DNA of 64,000 nucleotides from Desmonostoc muscorum FACHB-395 (GTDB lineage Bacteria; Cyanobacteriota; Cyanobacteriia; Cyanobacteriales; Nostocaceae). Shown one piece after another: positions 8,509 through 18,839 of this stretch. The translations under genes were made by a program, and so were the position numbers. Location of the stretch: contig NZ_JACJSF010000009.1 in assembly GCF_014698035.1 (NCBI RefSeq), forward strand, positions 1-64,000, given 5' to 3'. Under the pieces are notes generated by a model, which was not told the DNA's origin, did no database searches, and saw only the letters and a list, made by a program, of their open reading frames with translations. Every line of letters begins with the position of its first letter. Position 1 is the stretch's first letter.

Positions 8509-9195
8509 GTGGCAAGCAACAAGATTTTAGTTATCGATGACACTACAGTTGTCAGGGTAAAAGTACGAGAAATGTTGCCTCCGGGCAATTTTGAGGTACT
8601 GGAAGCAAAAGACGGTTTGGAAGGACTAAATTTCATTCTTCAGGAAAAACTCAGCCTGATTATGCTGGATTTTCTGTTGCCTAAAATGAGTGGCTGGGAG
8701 GTTTTCCAGAAAGTTCAAGCCGATCCGGAATTAAGGAAAATTCCTTTGGTGATCATGTCTGGTCGCAAGGAAGAAGTAACCGAGAAAATCACAGAACCCT
8801 TTGAATACTTTGAATTTCTGGGCAAGCCTTTTGATCAGAAGCAACTAATTAACGCAATTAAGTTAGCCATGAGTAAGGCGAAACAGCCGCGCCCAGAATT
8901 AGTCGCAGTAGGAGCAGGGGTTGCTGTTAAAAATAGCACAGTTGCTACTTCTAGTGTTGCTACTACTACGGTAGCAGTCCCTAGCGTTGCAAATACTGCT
9001 ACCGTAGCAACTCCTGCTGCTGCCAATATTTCGATGCCTACGGTGGCAAGCAACGCAACCCCTACTGCCAAAGGAGTCTCTGAGGCAGAAATTAATGCGT
9101 TGAACGAGAAAATTGTCAAAATGCAAGCTGAAATCGATGGCTTGAAGAAACAGCTAACTCAAGTTGTTACCTTTATTAAACAAAAAATAAAGTAG
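8509..9195 (+). CDS. Response regulator with coiled-coil tail
   Basis: A 228-residue protein. Residues 1-125 form a receiver domain: acidic pair in VIDD, phospho-acceptor Asp in LIMLDFLLP near 55, and Lys in FLGKPFD near 107. Residues about 130-190 are a linker made almost entirely of Ala, Val, Thr, Ser and Asn with repeated VATxxVA units. The last 40 residues form an amphipathic coiled coil (AEINALNEKIVKMQAEIDGL). There is no DNA-binding or enzymatic output domain, so the output is probably protein-protein contact or oligomerisation. The start is GTG with a poor ribosome site; no better start exists. It is an orphan: no kinase adjoins it on the same strand. Confidence 0.88.
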   Translation: MASNKILVIDDTTVVRVKVREMLPPGNFEVLEAKDGLEGLNFILQEKLSLIMLDFLLPKMSGWEVFQKVQADPELRKIPLVIMSGRKEEVTEKITEPFEYFEFLGKPFDQKQLINAIKLAMSKAKQPRPELVAVGAGVAVKNSTVATSSVATTTVAVPSVANTATVATPAAANISMPTVASNATPTAKGVSEAEINALNEKIVKMQAEIDGLKKQLTQVVTFIKQKIK

Positions 9196-9343
9196 CATTT
9201 GTGTTCATTATTATTATCGCAGCCGAAATACCCTGTTCATCATACTGGGTGTACTATTAAAAGCGGGTAAAAATAGTTAATTCAAAAATACTTATCTTGA
9301 CAAACCATCGTTGACAACAAAATTCAAAAATAGGAAAAACTAC

Positions 9344-9375
9344 ATATAGGGGTAATTCATGAATTACCTCTATAT
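9344..9375. repeat. 15-bp arm inverted repeat
   Basis: ATATAGGGGTAATTC pairs with GAATTACCTCTATAT across two bases, with one G:T pair. It sits about 150 bp after the response regulator and could terminate or protect that transcript. Confidence 0.65.
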
Positions 9376-9633
9376 TTAATTTTGTGTAAGTTTTATAGGT
9401 GCATCTTCAAAAATAAATATAGCAATCCGATTTGATTTCTGTTCGCGCAGCATGGCGTAGCTATAATTATTTGCGTGGTGCGCGTTCACGGAGCGTATCG
9501 TAGAGAAACGAAGCGCGATAGGCAGGCAATAGTCAAAAAGGCTCTTTGAGCTATACTGATTTTTTTCAATAATCAAATATGAGTCCTATAGTATCAGCTG
9601 TTAGTCTACTGAAACAATTCTAGACCAACTAAA

Positions 9634-9679
9634 CCTGCCGCAATTTGTTCTTAACCTAAGAAAAACGGCAGGCTTTTTA
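9634..9679 (+). terminator. Intrinsic terminator-like hairpin
   Basis: CCTGCCG at 9634-9640 pairs with CGGCAGG at 9666-9672. The loop holds an inner stem TTCTTA/TAAGAA. CTTTTTATT follows the hairpin. It is about 440 bp from the nearest upstream stop, so an unrecognised small transcript could end here. Confidence 0.6.
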
Positions 9680-9971
9680 TTGGTTAGTCTCCCACATATA
9701 CAATCTGCATCAGAACTTGATAAATAACCTACAAATAGAAAGCAGTAATACGGAACATTTACCAGATAAAGTTAGTAAAAATATTTTGACTAAGTTATGT
9801 TTTTATACCCAAATTAGTTTATTCAAAATTACATAGTTCCAGAGAAGATATGTCTTAAAAATTATTTTTATTAATACAAATTAAACAAATGAAATTATTA
9901 TTTCATGATAATGATAGCCTTCGCACGGGAATACTAAGACATAGAAACAAGAATTATGAGCATATTCCGCA

Positions 9972-12900
9972 ATGTTAGTAGTATTAGATACATTATATGC
10001 GTTTCCTGGCTATCACATCACCGAGCAAATATACTCAGGTAGTAAAACTCTAGTTTATCGGGGCATTAGAGAACAAGACCAAAAACCAGTCGTTCTCAAA
10101 TTAATGCGGAATGAATATCCTACGTTCGCGGAAATCGCCCAGTTCCGCAATCAGTATATCATCACCAAAAACCTCGATATTCCTGGCATACTCAAAACCT
10201 ATAGCCTAGAAAGCTACCGTAACAGCTACATCTTAGTGATGGAAGATTTTGGTGGCATTTCCCTGCAAGACTGGCGAATAGAGAACAAGGAAAAGAAGGA
10301 AAACTGTCTTTCTCTCAATGAGTTTTTCAATATTGCTATTAAAATTGCTTCTACCCTTGAGGGACTACATCGCGATCGCATCATTCACAAAGACATCAAG
10401 CCTGCCAATATCCTAATAAACCCTACCACCGATGAAGTAAAAATCATCGACTTTAGCATTGCCACCCTCCTACCAAGAGAAATTCAATTTCTCACGAATC
10501 CCAACATCTTAGAAGGTACTCTGGCTTACATTTCTCCAGAACAAACTGGAAGGATGAACCGGGGTATCGACTATCGCACTGATTTTTATTCCCTTGGTAT
10601 TACCTTCTTTCAACTCCTCACTGGACAGTTACCCTTCACGACTAAAGATCCGATGGAGTTAGTTTACTCTCATATCGCTAAACAACCGCTAAAAGCCAGT
10701 CGAATTAATTCTAAGATTCCGGCAATTTTGTCTGAAATGATCGGTAAACTAATGGCGAAAAATGCCGAAGACCGCTATCAGAGTGCTTTGGGGTTAAAGC
10801 ATGACTTGGAGGTGTGCCAAAAGCAGTGGCAAGAAACAGGAAATATTGCACCCTTTGAAGTAGGCATGAGGGACATCTCAGACCGTTTCGTAATCCCTGA
10901 GAAACTCTATGGTCGCCAAGGTGAAGTTGAAACCCTACTCGCTGCTTTTAAGCGTGTAACAGAAGGGGCAACAGAAATGATATTAGTCGCGGGTTTCTCT
11001 GGTATTGGCAAAACTGCTGTGGTTAATGAAGTCCACAAACCGATTGTGCGACAGCGTAGTTACTTCATCAAAGGAAAGTTTGACCAGTTTCAACGTGACA
11101 TTCCCTTATCAGGATTGGTACAAGCTTTTAGAGATTTAATCGGGCAACTACTTTCAGAAACTGATGCCCAAATTCAACAATGGAAAGCTAAAATCCTGAG
11201 GGAATTGGGTACACAGACTCAGGTAATTATCGATGTAATTCCTGAACTCGAACAGATTATTGGTAAGCAAGCTCCGGTTACAGAACTCTCTGGCAGTGCT
11301 GCCCAAAATCGTTTCAATTTATTGTTTCAAAAATTCATTCAAATCTTCACAACTAAAGAACATCCCCTCGTTATATTTCTTGATGATTTGCAATGGGCAG
11401 ATACAGCCTCTTTAAAGATAATTCAGTTATTAATGTGTGAAAGTATGTCATCTTCTTTGGCAGAAAATGCAGAACACACGCATGAGAATCAGGGAGGTTT
11501 ATTGTTAATTGGTTCTTATCGAGACAATGAAGTTTTCAAAGTAGATCCACTTTATTTGACACTACAGGAAATTGAAAAAGCTGGAGCAGCTATTAATACA
11601 ATCACTTTAGTACCTTTAAATCAGGGTGATTTAAATCATCTCATTGCTGATACTCTCCATTGTGCTGAAGTAGTTGCGGTTCCCCTCACTCAGATGGTGT
11701 TTGCCAAAACCAAAGGCAACCCATTTTTTTCAGTCCAATTCCTCAAGTCTTTACATGATGATGGGCTAATTGTATTAAACTTTGATGTTGGTCATTGGCA
11801 GTATGATGTTTCAAAAATCAAAGAATTGGCTCTCACAGATGATGTAGTAGAATTTATTGCCCTACAAATAGAGAAATTGCCAATATATACCCAAAAGGTT
11901 TTGAAACTAGCTGCCTGTATTGGTAATCAATTTGAATTAAATAGTCTAGCGATCGTCAACGAAAAATCTGTAGTAGATACAGCATCAGATTTGTGGCAAG
12001 CATTACTTGAGGGACTAATCTTACCACAGACTGAAAATTACAACATCTTTGCGAAAGAAAATACTAATCAAGAATTCATTGTTCATGGAATAGAATCCAT
12101 AGAATTTTCTAGTTCTAATTTACAGCTACCTAAATATAAATTCGTACATGATCGGGTGCAGCAAGCAGCTTATTCTTTGATTCCTGAAGAACAAAAAAAG
12201 CCAATTCACTTAAAAATTGGACTACTGTTATTGAACAATATTTCTGTTGCAGAACAGGAAGAAAAGATTTTTGAGCTTGTCAATCAGTTAAATATCGCAG
12301 TGGAATTCATCTCTCCTCAAACAAAACGAGATGAACTAGCGCAGATGAATCTAATTGCTGGACGTAAAGCTTTAGCATCAACAGCCTATCCTACAGCCCT
12401 TAAGTATTTAACTACTGGTATCAAATTGCTTACAGGTGACAGTTGGGAGATAAAACATCATCTTACCCTGGCTTTATATGAGACTGCGACAGAAGCAGCA
12501 TATCTAGCTGGCAACTTTGAACAGATGGAACAATTAGCAGAAGTGGTATTGCTCCGTGAAACACTACTAGAAAAAGTAAAAGTTTATGAAGTCAAAATTC
12601 AGGCTTTTGGGGCGCAGAACAAATCATTAGAGGCAGTAAATACTGCCCTAACTTTTTTGAACCTTTTAGAAGTGAAGTTTCCCGATCATCCAAGCCAATC
12701 TGATATTCAGTTAGCAATGGTAGAATTAACGTCAAATCTCAATGAAAGACTCATTGGGGACTTAATTAATCTGCCGGAAATGATCGAAGCTCAACCTCTG
12801 GCAATAATGCGTATACTATCAACTGCAACCCCTATTACCTATGCAGTTGCTCCTAAACTTTTTCCGCTAATTGTTCTGAAACAAATCGAGTTATCGCTCA

Positions 12901-15587
12901 AATATGGTAATGCTCCTTTATCTGCCTTTGGCTATAGTAATTACGGGTTAATACTGAGCGGACTAGTCGGAGATATTGAGTCTGGTTATCAATTTGGCAA
13001 ACTATCTGGGAGTCTAGTGGATAAGCTGAATGCTAAAGATGTTCAAGCTAAAATTATGCTGGGATTTAACACAACCATTCGGCATTGGAAAGAACATACT
13101 AGGCAAGTATTAAAACCTTTAATGGAAGGTTACTATGCCGCACTAGAAATAGGAGATTTAGAATATGCAGCTTATTATCTTCACTCTTATTCCTACTCTT
13201 CATATTTTATTGGTAAAGAACTCACAGGGTTAGAAAGGGAGATAGAAAATTACAGCAATGTTGTCAGGCAAATCAACCAAAAAACAGTATTTAACTGGAT
13301 TACAATCCACCAACAGAGTGTCTTGAATTTACTGGGAAATGCAGTGAATCCCTGTTATTTAATGGGTGAAGCTTACAACGAGAAAAAAATGTTGCCGTTT
13401 TACCTTGACACCAATGATATAATGGGGATTTTCTATTTATATGTAAGTAAACTACATCTCTGTTACCTATTTCAGGAATATCCTTCAGCCTTGGAAAATG
13501 CTACTTTAGCAGAAAAGTATTTACAAGGTGGAATAGGACAGCAAGTGACTCCTATTTTCTACTTATATGATTCACTAGCACGACTGGCTGCATACCCTGA
13601 TGCATCGGATTCTGAGCAAAATTTAATTCTGAATAAGGTTCAAGAAAATCAGCAAAAAATGGAGTATTGGGCACATCATGCTCCAATGAATTATTTACAC
13701 AAATATTATCTTGTAGAGGCTGAACAGTATCGGATTGGTGGCCAATATCTTGAAGCAATGGAATTTTACGATCGCGCTATCTTTCTTGCTAAAGAACATG
13801 AGTATATTCATGAAGAAGCACTCGCTCAAGAGCTTGCCGCAAAATTTTATCTAGAATGGGGTAAACAGAAAATTTTCCAAACCTATCTAACAGATGCTTA
13901 TTATAGCTACGTTCGCTGGGGAGCGTTAGCCAAAGTTGATGATTTGGCAAAACGCTATCCTCAATTACTTGCTCCTATATTCCAGCAAGAAAAAGTAAGT
14001 ATCAAGTCCACCCAGGAAAGCGTTTCTTTAAATAACACATCTATATCATCTTTATCTACTCTGAGTAATCAGCAAACTGTTATTGGATCGAAGACAAGTA
14101 TTTCTGATTCTCTGGATTTAGCCGCATTCATTAAAGCATCTCAAGCGCTCTCTGGAGAAATCGAGCTTGAACGACTACTTTCTACTTTGATGGAAGTTGT
14201 TATGGAGAATGCAGGAGCCTCTAAATGCGCTTTAATTTTGAGCGAAGGTGATAACTTAGCATTAACTGTCACAGCTGTTTGTTCAAGTTCAAATTTTGAG
14301 CATACCTACACTGAGTTTCCATCAACTTCCCTTGAGTCAAGCTACGATGTTCCCATTACTTTGATTAACTACGTTAAACGCTCCAGAGAGATATTGGTGA
14401 TTGATGATACAATGGCTGTTTCTTTTCTAGCAAGCGATAACTACATTATTAGTGAAGAACCTAAGAGTTTGTTGTCTATACCTCTTGTAAATCAAGGTAA
14501 ATTGATTGGGATTCTTTACCTAGAAAATCATCTGACAACAGGAGCCTTTACCCGCGATCGTGTAGAAGTACTTAAACTCCTCACCACTCAAGCAACAATA
14601 TCTCTAGAGAATGCTATCCTCTACAAAAATTTGGCCAAAGCTAAAGAAAGCTTGGAGGAATACAACCATACTTTAGAAGAAAAAGTCCAGGAAAGAACGC
14701 AGGAACTTAACGACAAGAATAACTGTTTACAAGAGACTTTACAGGAATTACAGCGTACCCAAATTCAATTGATTCAAAGTGAAAAAATGTCTTCTCTAGG
14801 ACAAATGATTGCAGGCATTGCTCATGAAATAAATAACCCTATTAACTTTATTCATGGCAATATTAATCACGCTGGTGAGTATGTCCAAGACTTGCTTGAT
14901 TTGCTAGTTGTTTATCAGCAGGAATATCCCCATCCTTCGCCTTTAGTTGAGGAGAAATATGAGGAGATTGATATAGATTTTTTAGCAGAAGACTTGCCAA
15001 AGATTCTAGATTCAATGAAAATGGGGAGTTCACGTATCCGAAATATTGTTTTAGGTTTACGCAACTTTTCTCGCCTAGATGAATCTGAGATGAAGCCTGT
15101 AGATGTTCATGAGGGAATAGACAACACCTTAATGATTTTGCAGCATCGACTTAAAGAAAAGAGCAATTTTGGTGAAATTGAAGTCATTAAAGAATACGGA
15201 AAATTACCGGAAGTTAATTGTTACCCTGGCCAACTAAATCAGGTGTTTATGAATATCCTGAGTAATGCAATCGATGCTTTAGAAGATTCATTATCATCGG
15301 CTTCTGATTTTGTAGGAAAAATTCACATCTTTACTGAACTAACAGATTCTAATACGGCGATAATTCGAATTGCCGATAATGGTTTTGGTATGACAAAAGC
15401 GGTGCAGCAGAAAATATTTGACCCATTTTTTACTACCAAGGCGGTAGGAAGTGGCACAGGGTTAGGGTTGTCCATTAGCTATCAGATTATTGTGGACAAA
15501 CACAAGGGTAGTTTAACCTGCGACTCTACATTAGGAAAGGGAACTGAGTTTGTGATTGAGATCCCGATGCAACAGTCAGATATCTAG
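9972..15587 (+). CDS. Giant Ser/Thr kinase - AAA ATPase - GAF - histidine kinase
   Basis: An 1871-residue signalling protein of the combined Ser/Thr and His kinase type known from Anabaena and Nostoc. Residues 1-275 form a protein kinase domain (VVLKLM lysine; catalytic loop [12 protein letters not shown], with HKD replacing HRD; DFS replacing DFG). Residues about 310-600 form an ATPase with Walker A FSGIGKT near 342 and Walker [10 protein letters not shown] near 470. A long helical, TPR-like region follows to about 1370. GAF spans about 1385-1550, then a coiled coil, then HisKA with His near 1617 (GIAHEINNP) and HATPase with GTGLGLS. It has no receiver domain. It converges on the P450 gene across a strong inverted repeat. 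In known Nostoc terpene miniclusters a signalling kinase gene lies in this same place. Confidence 0.93.
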   Translation: MLVVLDTLYAFPGYHITEQIYSGSKTLVYRGIREQDQKPVVLKLMRNEYPTFAEIAQFRNQYIITKNLDIPGILKTYSLESYRNSYILVMEDFGGISLQDWRIENKEKKENCLSLNEFFNIAIKIASTLEGLHRDRIIHKDIKPANILINPTTDEVKIIDFSIATLLPREIQFLTNPNILEGTLAYISPEQTGRMNRGIDYRTDFYSLGITFFQLLTGQLPFTTKDPMELVYSHIAKQPLKASRINSKIPAILSEMIGKLMAKNAEDRYQSALGLKHDLEVCQKQWQETGNIAPFEVGMRDISDRFVIPEKLYGRQGEVETLLAAFKRVTEGATEMILVAGFSGIGKTAVVNEVHKPIVRQRSYFIKGKFDQFQRDIPLSGLVQAFRDLIGQLLSETDAQIQQWKAKILRELGTQTQVIIDVIPELEQIIGKQAPVTELSGSAAQNRFNLLFQKFIQIFTTKEHPLVIFLDDLQWADTASLKIIQLLMCESMSSSLAENAEHTHENQGGLLLIGSYRDNEVFKVDPLYLTLQEIEKAGAAINTITLVPLNQGDLNHLIADTLHCAEVVAVPLTQMVFAKTKGNPFFSVQFLKSLHDDGLIVLNFDVGHWQYDVSKIKELALTDDVVEFIALQIEKLPIYTQKVLKLAACIGNQFELNSLAIVNEKSVVDTASDLWQALLEGLILPQTENYNIFAKENTNQEFIVHGIESIEFSSSNLQLPKYKFVHDRVQQAAYSLIPEEQKKPIHLKIGLLLLNNISVAEQEEKIFELVNQLNIAVEFISPQTKRDELAQMNLIAGRKALASTAYPTALKYLTTGIKLLTGDSWEIKHHLTLALYETATEAAYLAGNFEQMEQLAEVVLLRETLLEKVKVYEVKIQAFGAQNKSLEAVNTALTFLNLLEVKFPDHPSQSDIQLAMVELTSNLNERLIGDLINLPEMIEAQPLAIMRILSTATPITYAVAPKLFPLIVLKQIELSLKYGNAPLSAFGYSNYGLILSGLVGDIESGYQFGKLSGSLVDKLNAKDVQAKIMLGFNTTIRHWKEHTRQVLKPLMEGYYAALEIGDLEYAAYYLHSYSYSSYFIGKELTGLEREIENYSNVVRQINQKTVFNWITIHQQSVLNLLGNAVNPCYLMGEAYNEKKMLPFYLDTNDIMGIFYLYVSKLHLCYLFQEYPSALENATLAEKYLQGGIGQQVTPIFYLYDSLARLAAYPDASDSEQNLILNKVQENQQKMEYWAHHAPMNYLHKYYLVEAEQYRIGGQYLEAMEFYDRAIFLAKEHEYIHEEALAQELAAKFYLEWGKQKIFQTYLTDAYYSYVRWGALAKVDDLAKRYPQLLAPIFQQEKVSIKSTQESVSLNNTSISSLSTLSNQQTVIGSKTSISDSLDLAAFIKASQALSGEIELERLLSTLMEVVMENAGASKCALILSEGDNLALTVTAVCSSSNFEHTYTEFPSTSLESSYDVPITLINYVKRSREILVIDDTMAVSFLASDNYIISEEPKSLLSIPLVNQGKLIGILYLENHLTTGAFTRDRVEVLKLLTTQATISLENAILYKNLAKAKESLEEYNHTLEEKVQERTQELNDKNNCLQETLQELQRTQIQLIQSEKMSSLGQMIAGIAHEINNPINFIHGNINHAGEYVQDLLDLLVVYQQEYPHPSPLVEEKYEEIDIDFLAEDLPKILDSMKMGSSRIRNIVLGLRNFSRLDESEMKPVDVHEGIDNTLMILQHRLKEKSNFGEIEVIKEYGKLPEVNCYPGQLNQVFMNILSNAIDALEDSLSSASDFVGKIHIFTELTDSNTAIIRIADNGFGMTKAVQQKIFDPFFTTKAVGSGTGLGLSISYQIIVDKHKGSLTCDSTLGKGTEFVIEIPMQQSDI

Positions 15588-15595
15588 ACTAAGTA

Positions 15596-15686
15596 GGTAA
15601 GCAAGAATATTTCCAACAAGATTTGTAGTAATAACTTTAGTTCTTATTTTCTAAGCACTAAATTTATTACTACAAATTTGCTTACC
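15596..15686. terminator. Bidirectional terminator between convergent genes
   Basis: Nested inverted repeats: GGTAAGCAA (15596-15604) with TTGCTTACC (15678-15686), and ATTTGTAGTAATAA (15621-15634) with TTATTACTACAAAT (15664-15677). The symmetric structure sits exactly between the stop codons of the giant kinase (+) and the P450 (-). Confidence 0.7.
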
Positions 15687-15709
15687 CATCAATTTAACTT
15701 GAAAACCTA

Positions 15710-17101
15710 CTAGGATACGGGTATAGTTGTCATATTAATTAAAGATTCTTTACGCGCACGTTGGTCGGTCATTACCATCTTGACTCCACTGCCTGGGGCA
15801 AGGTTAAAACCTCTACGCTGAGGTTGCTCTGGCCGCTGATCAACTAGCACCAAGTGATAGTGTGACACAATGGTTGCTAATGCTAGCTTTATTTCAAATA
15901 GAGCCAAAGCCTCGCCCATACAACGACGGACACCACCGCCAAAGGGCAGGAATTCATAGGGAGAAAATTGACGTTCAATAAAGCGTTCTGGTTTAAATTG
16001 CTTAGATTGGGGATATAAATTCTCGCGATGATGAGTAAGATAAATACTGGGAAGCAGTATAGTTCCAGACTCTAAAGAATGTCCCAATAATTCCAGGGGT
16101 TCTTGCACTACCCTGGGAAACGAAAACATCGTGACGGGGTGAATTCGCAAGGTTTCATTACAGACAGCTGTGAGATATGGTAGTCGAGAAATGCTCATAG
16201 GATCTGGGGAATCACCGAGAGTATCCAGTTCTTGAAGCAGTTTTTCACAGACTAAAGGCTGTTTGTGAATCCAGTACAATCCCCAAGCCATTGCTGTTGC
16301 AGTAGTATCGTAGCCAGCAAGTATAAGGGTTATTAACTGATCGCGCAACTCCTGATCTGTCATCGGTTGGCCTGCTTCATCCCGACATGATATTAGCAAA
16401 GAGAGAATATCGATGCGTTCTGGATCGGCTTGTTGTTGACACTCGGCAATTTCAGTGTAGAGAAATTGATCAATTTTCTCTCGAACGCGCAAGAACTTTC
16501 CCCAAGGACTCCAAGCTCCTAAATCCTGTTGCAAGAATGAGAAAAGGAATAAACTAGAACTAAGAGGTGACTCAAAAAGCTCTAACAACAATGGCAATAG
16601 TTGCCTAAGTTTTTGAATTTTTTCTCCCTCATAAAAGCCAAAGATAGCCTGTAAAATGACTTGCAGAGATATCTCTTTTGTTAGATTACGAGCTAAAAAA
16701 GGCTTATTTAGTGGTAACTGGTTAAAGATTTTTTCAGACGCATTACAGATTAACTGACCATAAGCTTGCATCCGCTCTCCATGAAAAGAGGGTGTCACGA
16801 GTTGTCGTTGGCGTTTGTGGCGATCGTTCTCTAGCATCAGGACTGAATTATCCCCCAAAAGAGGCTTTAAAATTCCGTTGAGTTCGCCGACAGCTGTAAA
16901 CTTTTTGCGATCGTTAGTTAAAATTTCCTGAATTGCTTGGGGGTGGTTCACAAAGACCACTGTATCCCCAAACCCGACTATCTTTCCAGTAAAAATATCA
17001 GGATATTCCTGGGCTGCATTTTCCATATAGCCTATAGGGTCACTAACCCAATGAAGCTTTTGTAGTAAAGAAGGACTTTTGAGAATATTAGGTAGTTGCA
17101 T
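15710..17101 (-). CDS. Cytochrome P450, CYP110-like
   Basis: A 463-residue haem monooxygenase. Seen in the sequence: I-helix oxygen-activation motif AGYDTT (262-267), ExxR motif ETLR (316-319), PERF near 371, and the haem loop FLPFGGGVRRCMGEALA with the thiolate ligand Cys394. There is no N-terminal membrane anchor, so it is soluble like other cyanobacterial CYP110 enzymes and must draw electrons from ferredoxin. It lies 174 bp downstream of the terpene synthase on the same strand. In Nostoc PCC 7120 a P450 in this position oxidises the sesquiterpene made by its neighbour, so a terpene hydroxylase role is inferred here. The assignment to CYP110 rests on overall likeness and context. Confidence 0.92.
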   Translation of the reverse strand: MQLPNILKSPSLLQKLHWVSDPIGYMENAAQEYPDIFTGKIVGFGDTVVFVNHPQAIQEILTNDRKKFTAVGELNGILKPLLGDNSVLMLENDRHKRQRQLVTPSFHGERMQAYGQLICNASEKIFNQLPLNKPFLARNLTKEISLQVILQAIFGFYEGEKIQKLRQLLPLLLELFESPLSSSLFLFSFLQQDLGAWSPWGKFLRVREKIDQFLYTEIAECQQQADPERIDILSLLISCRDEAGQPMTDQELRDQLITLILAGYDTTATAMAWGLYWIHKQPLVCEKLLQELDTLGDSPDPMSISRLPYLTAVCNETLRIHPVTMFSFPRVVQEPLELLGHSLESGTILLPSIYLTHHRENLYPQSKQFKPERFIERQFSPYEFLPFGGGVRRCMGEALALFEIKLALATIVSHYHLVLVDQRPEQPQRRGFNLAPGSGVKMVMTDQRARKESLINMTTIPVS

Positions 17102-17275
17102 CTAGTTCTTGTTTTAAATTGTAGTGAGCTAATGGTCATTTATTCTTACTACCTTAATTTGTTAAAGTAGTAGCTTAAATATTGATTAAATCCAACTTGA
17201 AAGCATGTTAATTACTATTTATTACAAGTTCACTGTTTCACTAATTTTGGCTAGTCAATCTAGAGTGGAAGTTTT

Positions 17276-18247
17276 TTATTTAAACTCTGTTAGTTCCAGC
17301 CTTTCTAAATTATGATAGCGATAAGACTCGTAACACCAATCGAGATTACCACGAATCCAACTATGCATCCCTGATATATATTTTGTAATTTCAACATCTA
17401 ATTCTTCTGAAAAAAATGAAAGAGATGATTCTACTTTTATCAAAGAATGTACTTCCTCATTATGAATTTTTGCCACTTGTTCTATTGCTTCTTCTAAAGA
17501 GATTTTTTTGTGATAATGCAGTACAAATATTAAATTATGAACATCACCACTAGCTATTTCTCTGGATGCTGAAAAGATATCGTTAGACCAGGCAATAATG
17601 TCAGTTGTAATTAGTTCCAGCTTTTTGACAAGGTGATGATTTCTTAAAACATCGGGAATGATGAACTGATTACAAAACTCAGACAATGCGAGAACAGCAT
17701 AAACACCTACACTTGACCTCCGTATCATAATATAAGTGTCTAGATCGGGTACAATTCCCTTGGCGCGGTTGGTTGCTTCCTGAACACACCCATAAAAGTA
17801 GTCTTCTAAGTAGCTGATGAAGTAATTGAACCATTTTATACTAGCTCTTTGGAGAGTTCGTTTTCGTAAGTCAATTAATGCATGACTGAATAGTGTATCC
17901 TGGCTTGTAAGTTCTGCACCATTAAGTATTTCTAAATATCTTTGGTGAAAATTATTTAATACTTCAGGTTGCTTTTTTAACTCTGATAGATCGCATTGGT
18001 CATCCCAAATAAACACCCAACTCAACCAGTCATGTGTAATCTTCAATTCTTCAAAATTGCTATCAGGGTAAGCAGATGCAGCTAAGAAAAAGAATTTGGA
18101 CTTGCAAAAACGCTTATAAGCTGATTCATTAGCCAGGAGATTGAAGCGAATTACCCATTCAAGAGAGTACTCTTCTAGAACATCGACATACTTATTAGTC
18201 TGGGATGGAAATGGGCAGTACAAACCAGGATAAAGTAATTGATTCAT
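17276..18247 (-). CDS. Class I terpene synthase (probable sesquiterpene cyclase)
   Basis: A 323-residue single-domain class I cyclase. The metal-binding motif is DDQCD at 82-86 (WDDQCDLSE). The second motif NDIFSASRE at 222-230 gives Asn222, Ser226 and Glu230, a complete NSE triad. Arg176 in the RRSSVG segment fits the pyrophosphate sensor, and Arg310-Tyr311 is the C-terminal RY pair. Length and motif spacing match bacterial sesquiterpene synthases acting on farnesyl diphosphate, not the two-domain geosmin synthases. Together with the downstream P450 and convergent kinase it reproduces the Nostoc NS1/NP1 minicluster, whose products are germacrene A and 8a-epi-alpha-selinene. The product of this enzyme cannot be read from sequence. 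Confidence 0.93.
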   Translation of the reverse strand: MNQLLYPGLYCPFPSQTNKYVDVLEEYSLEWVIRFNLLANESAYKRFCKSKFFFLAASAYPDSNFEELKITHDWLSWVFIWDDQCDLSELKKQPEVLNNFHQRYLEILNGAELTSQDTLFSHALIDLRKRTLQRASIKWFNYFISYLEDYFYGCVQEATNRAKGIVPDLDTYIMIRRSSVGVYAVLALSEFCNQFIIPDVLRNHHLVKKLELITTDIIAWSNDIFSASREIASGDVHNLIFVLHYHKKISLEEAIEQVAKIHNEEVHSLIKVESSLSFFSEELDVEITKYISGMHSWIRGNLDWCYESYRYHNLERLELTEFK

Positions 18248-18839
18248 AACTATGTATTAGTTTAGATTACCGAAAAAATGGATCGCACTACCACACAGAC
18301 AGTAGCCCGATATTATTCTTTAAATAGTCTTTGAAAAAGTTGTAAAAAATTTATATTTTAAAACGCACAAGTTTTATTTACGCCACTACATAGTAGTGTG
18401 CAAACACATATAAATATTTCAACAGTTATCTAGACACTTTTATTAAAAAATAAAAGTAGCCACTTCTGTGTGTCTTTATGAGAAATATGGTTGACTAACT
18501 GAAAAAGTTAACTGATGGGGATCAACAACGTAATACTAGCACTACATTTATAAAAAGACAAGGGTAATAATGACTAATTTTAGAGCGATCGCCTTCATGA
18601 AGGACGATTTCCAACTCTAGTGAAAGTGCAGACTTGTAGTTGATGCCCATTCTGTAGCGATCGCTCCCGTAGTCGCATAGAGCAATTTAGCGTGAGAATG
18701 TTGCTGTTATCAGAGTTTTTGGGAACTATATGGTTGTCAGAGGATAAATTTACCAGTCAGTCTGCAAAATAAGGGTGACTTAGCTGCGATCGCAGAGCAA
18801 TAGTAAACAATAAACAAGGAGTTAAATTAATTTAAATAC
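18248..18839. other. Divergent promoter region, 592 bp
   Basis: This lies between the terpene synthase (-) and the receiver-kinase (+). It contains a hairpin ACTTTTATT/AATAAAAGT at about 18436-18456 and several GCGATCGC-type octamers. No gene is visible. Control elements of the terpene genes should be here. Confidence 0.5.

Larger units (their letters stand above)
9196..9971. other. Gene-free stretch with repeats and a terminator, 776 bp
   Basis: It holds a near-perfect palindrome (9344-9375), a GTAAGT..TATAGGT repeat fragment near 9385-9410 resembling one at 22536, a GC-richer dispersed repeat at about 9450-9530, and a hairpin with a T-run (9634-9679). An 18-bp palindrome (ATGAAAT-TATT-ATTTCAT, 9889-9906) lies 66 bp before the giant kinase gene and could be an operator. 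No gene was found. Confidence 0.6.

Noticed and set aside
9975-9988. GTA-N8-TAC, an NtcA-like site at the start of the giant kinase gene
   Set aside because: It lies inside the coding sequence after the start codon with no suitable -10 element, so it is probably chance.
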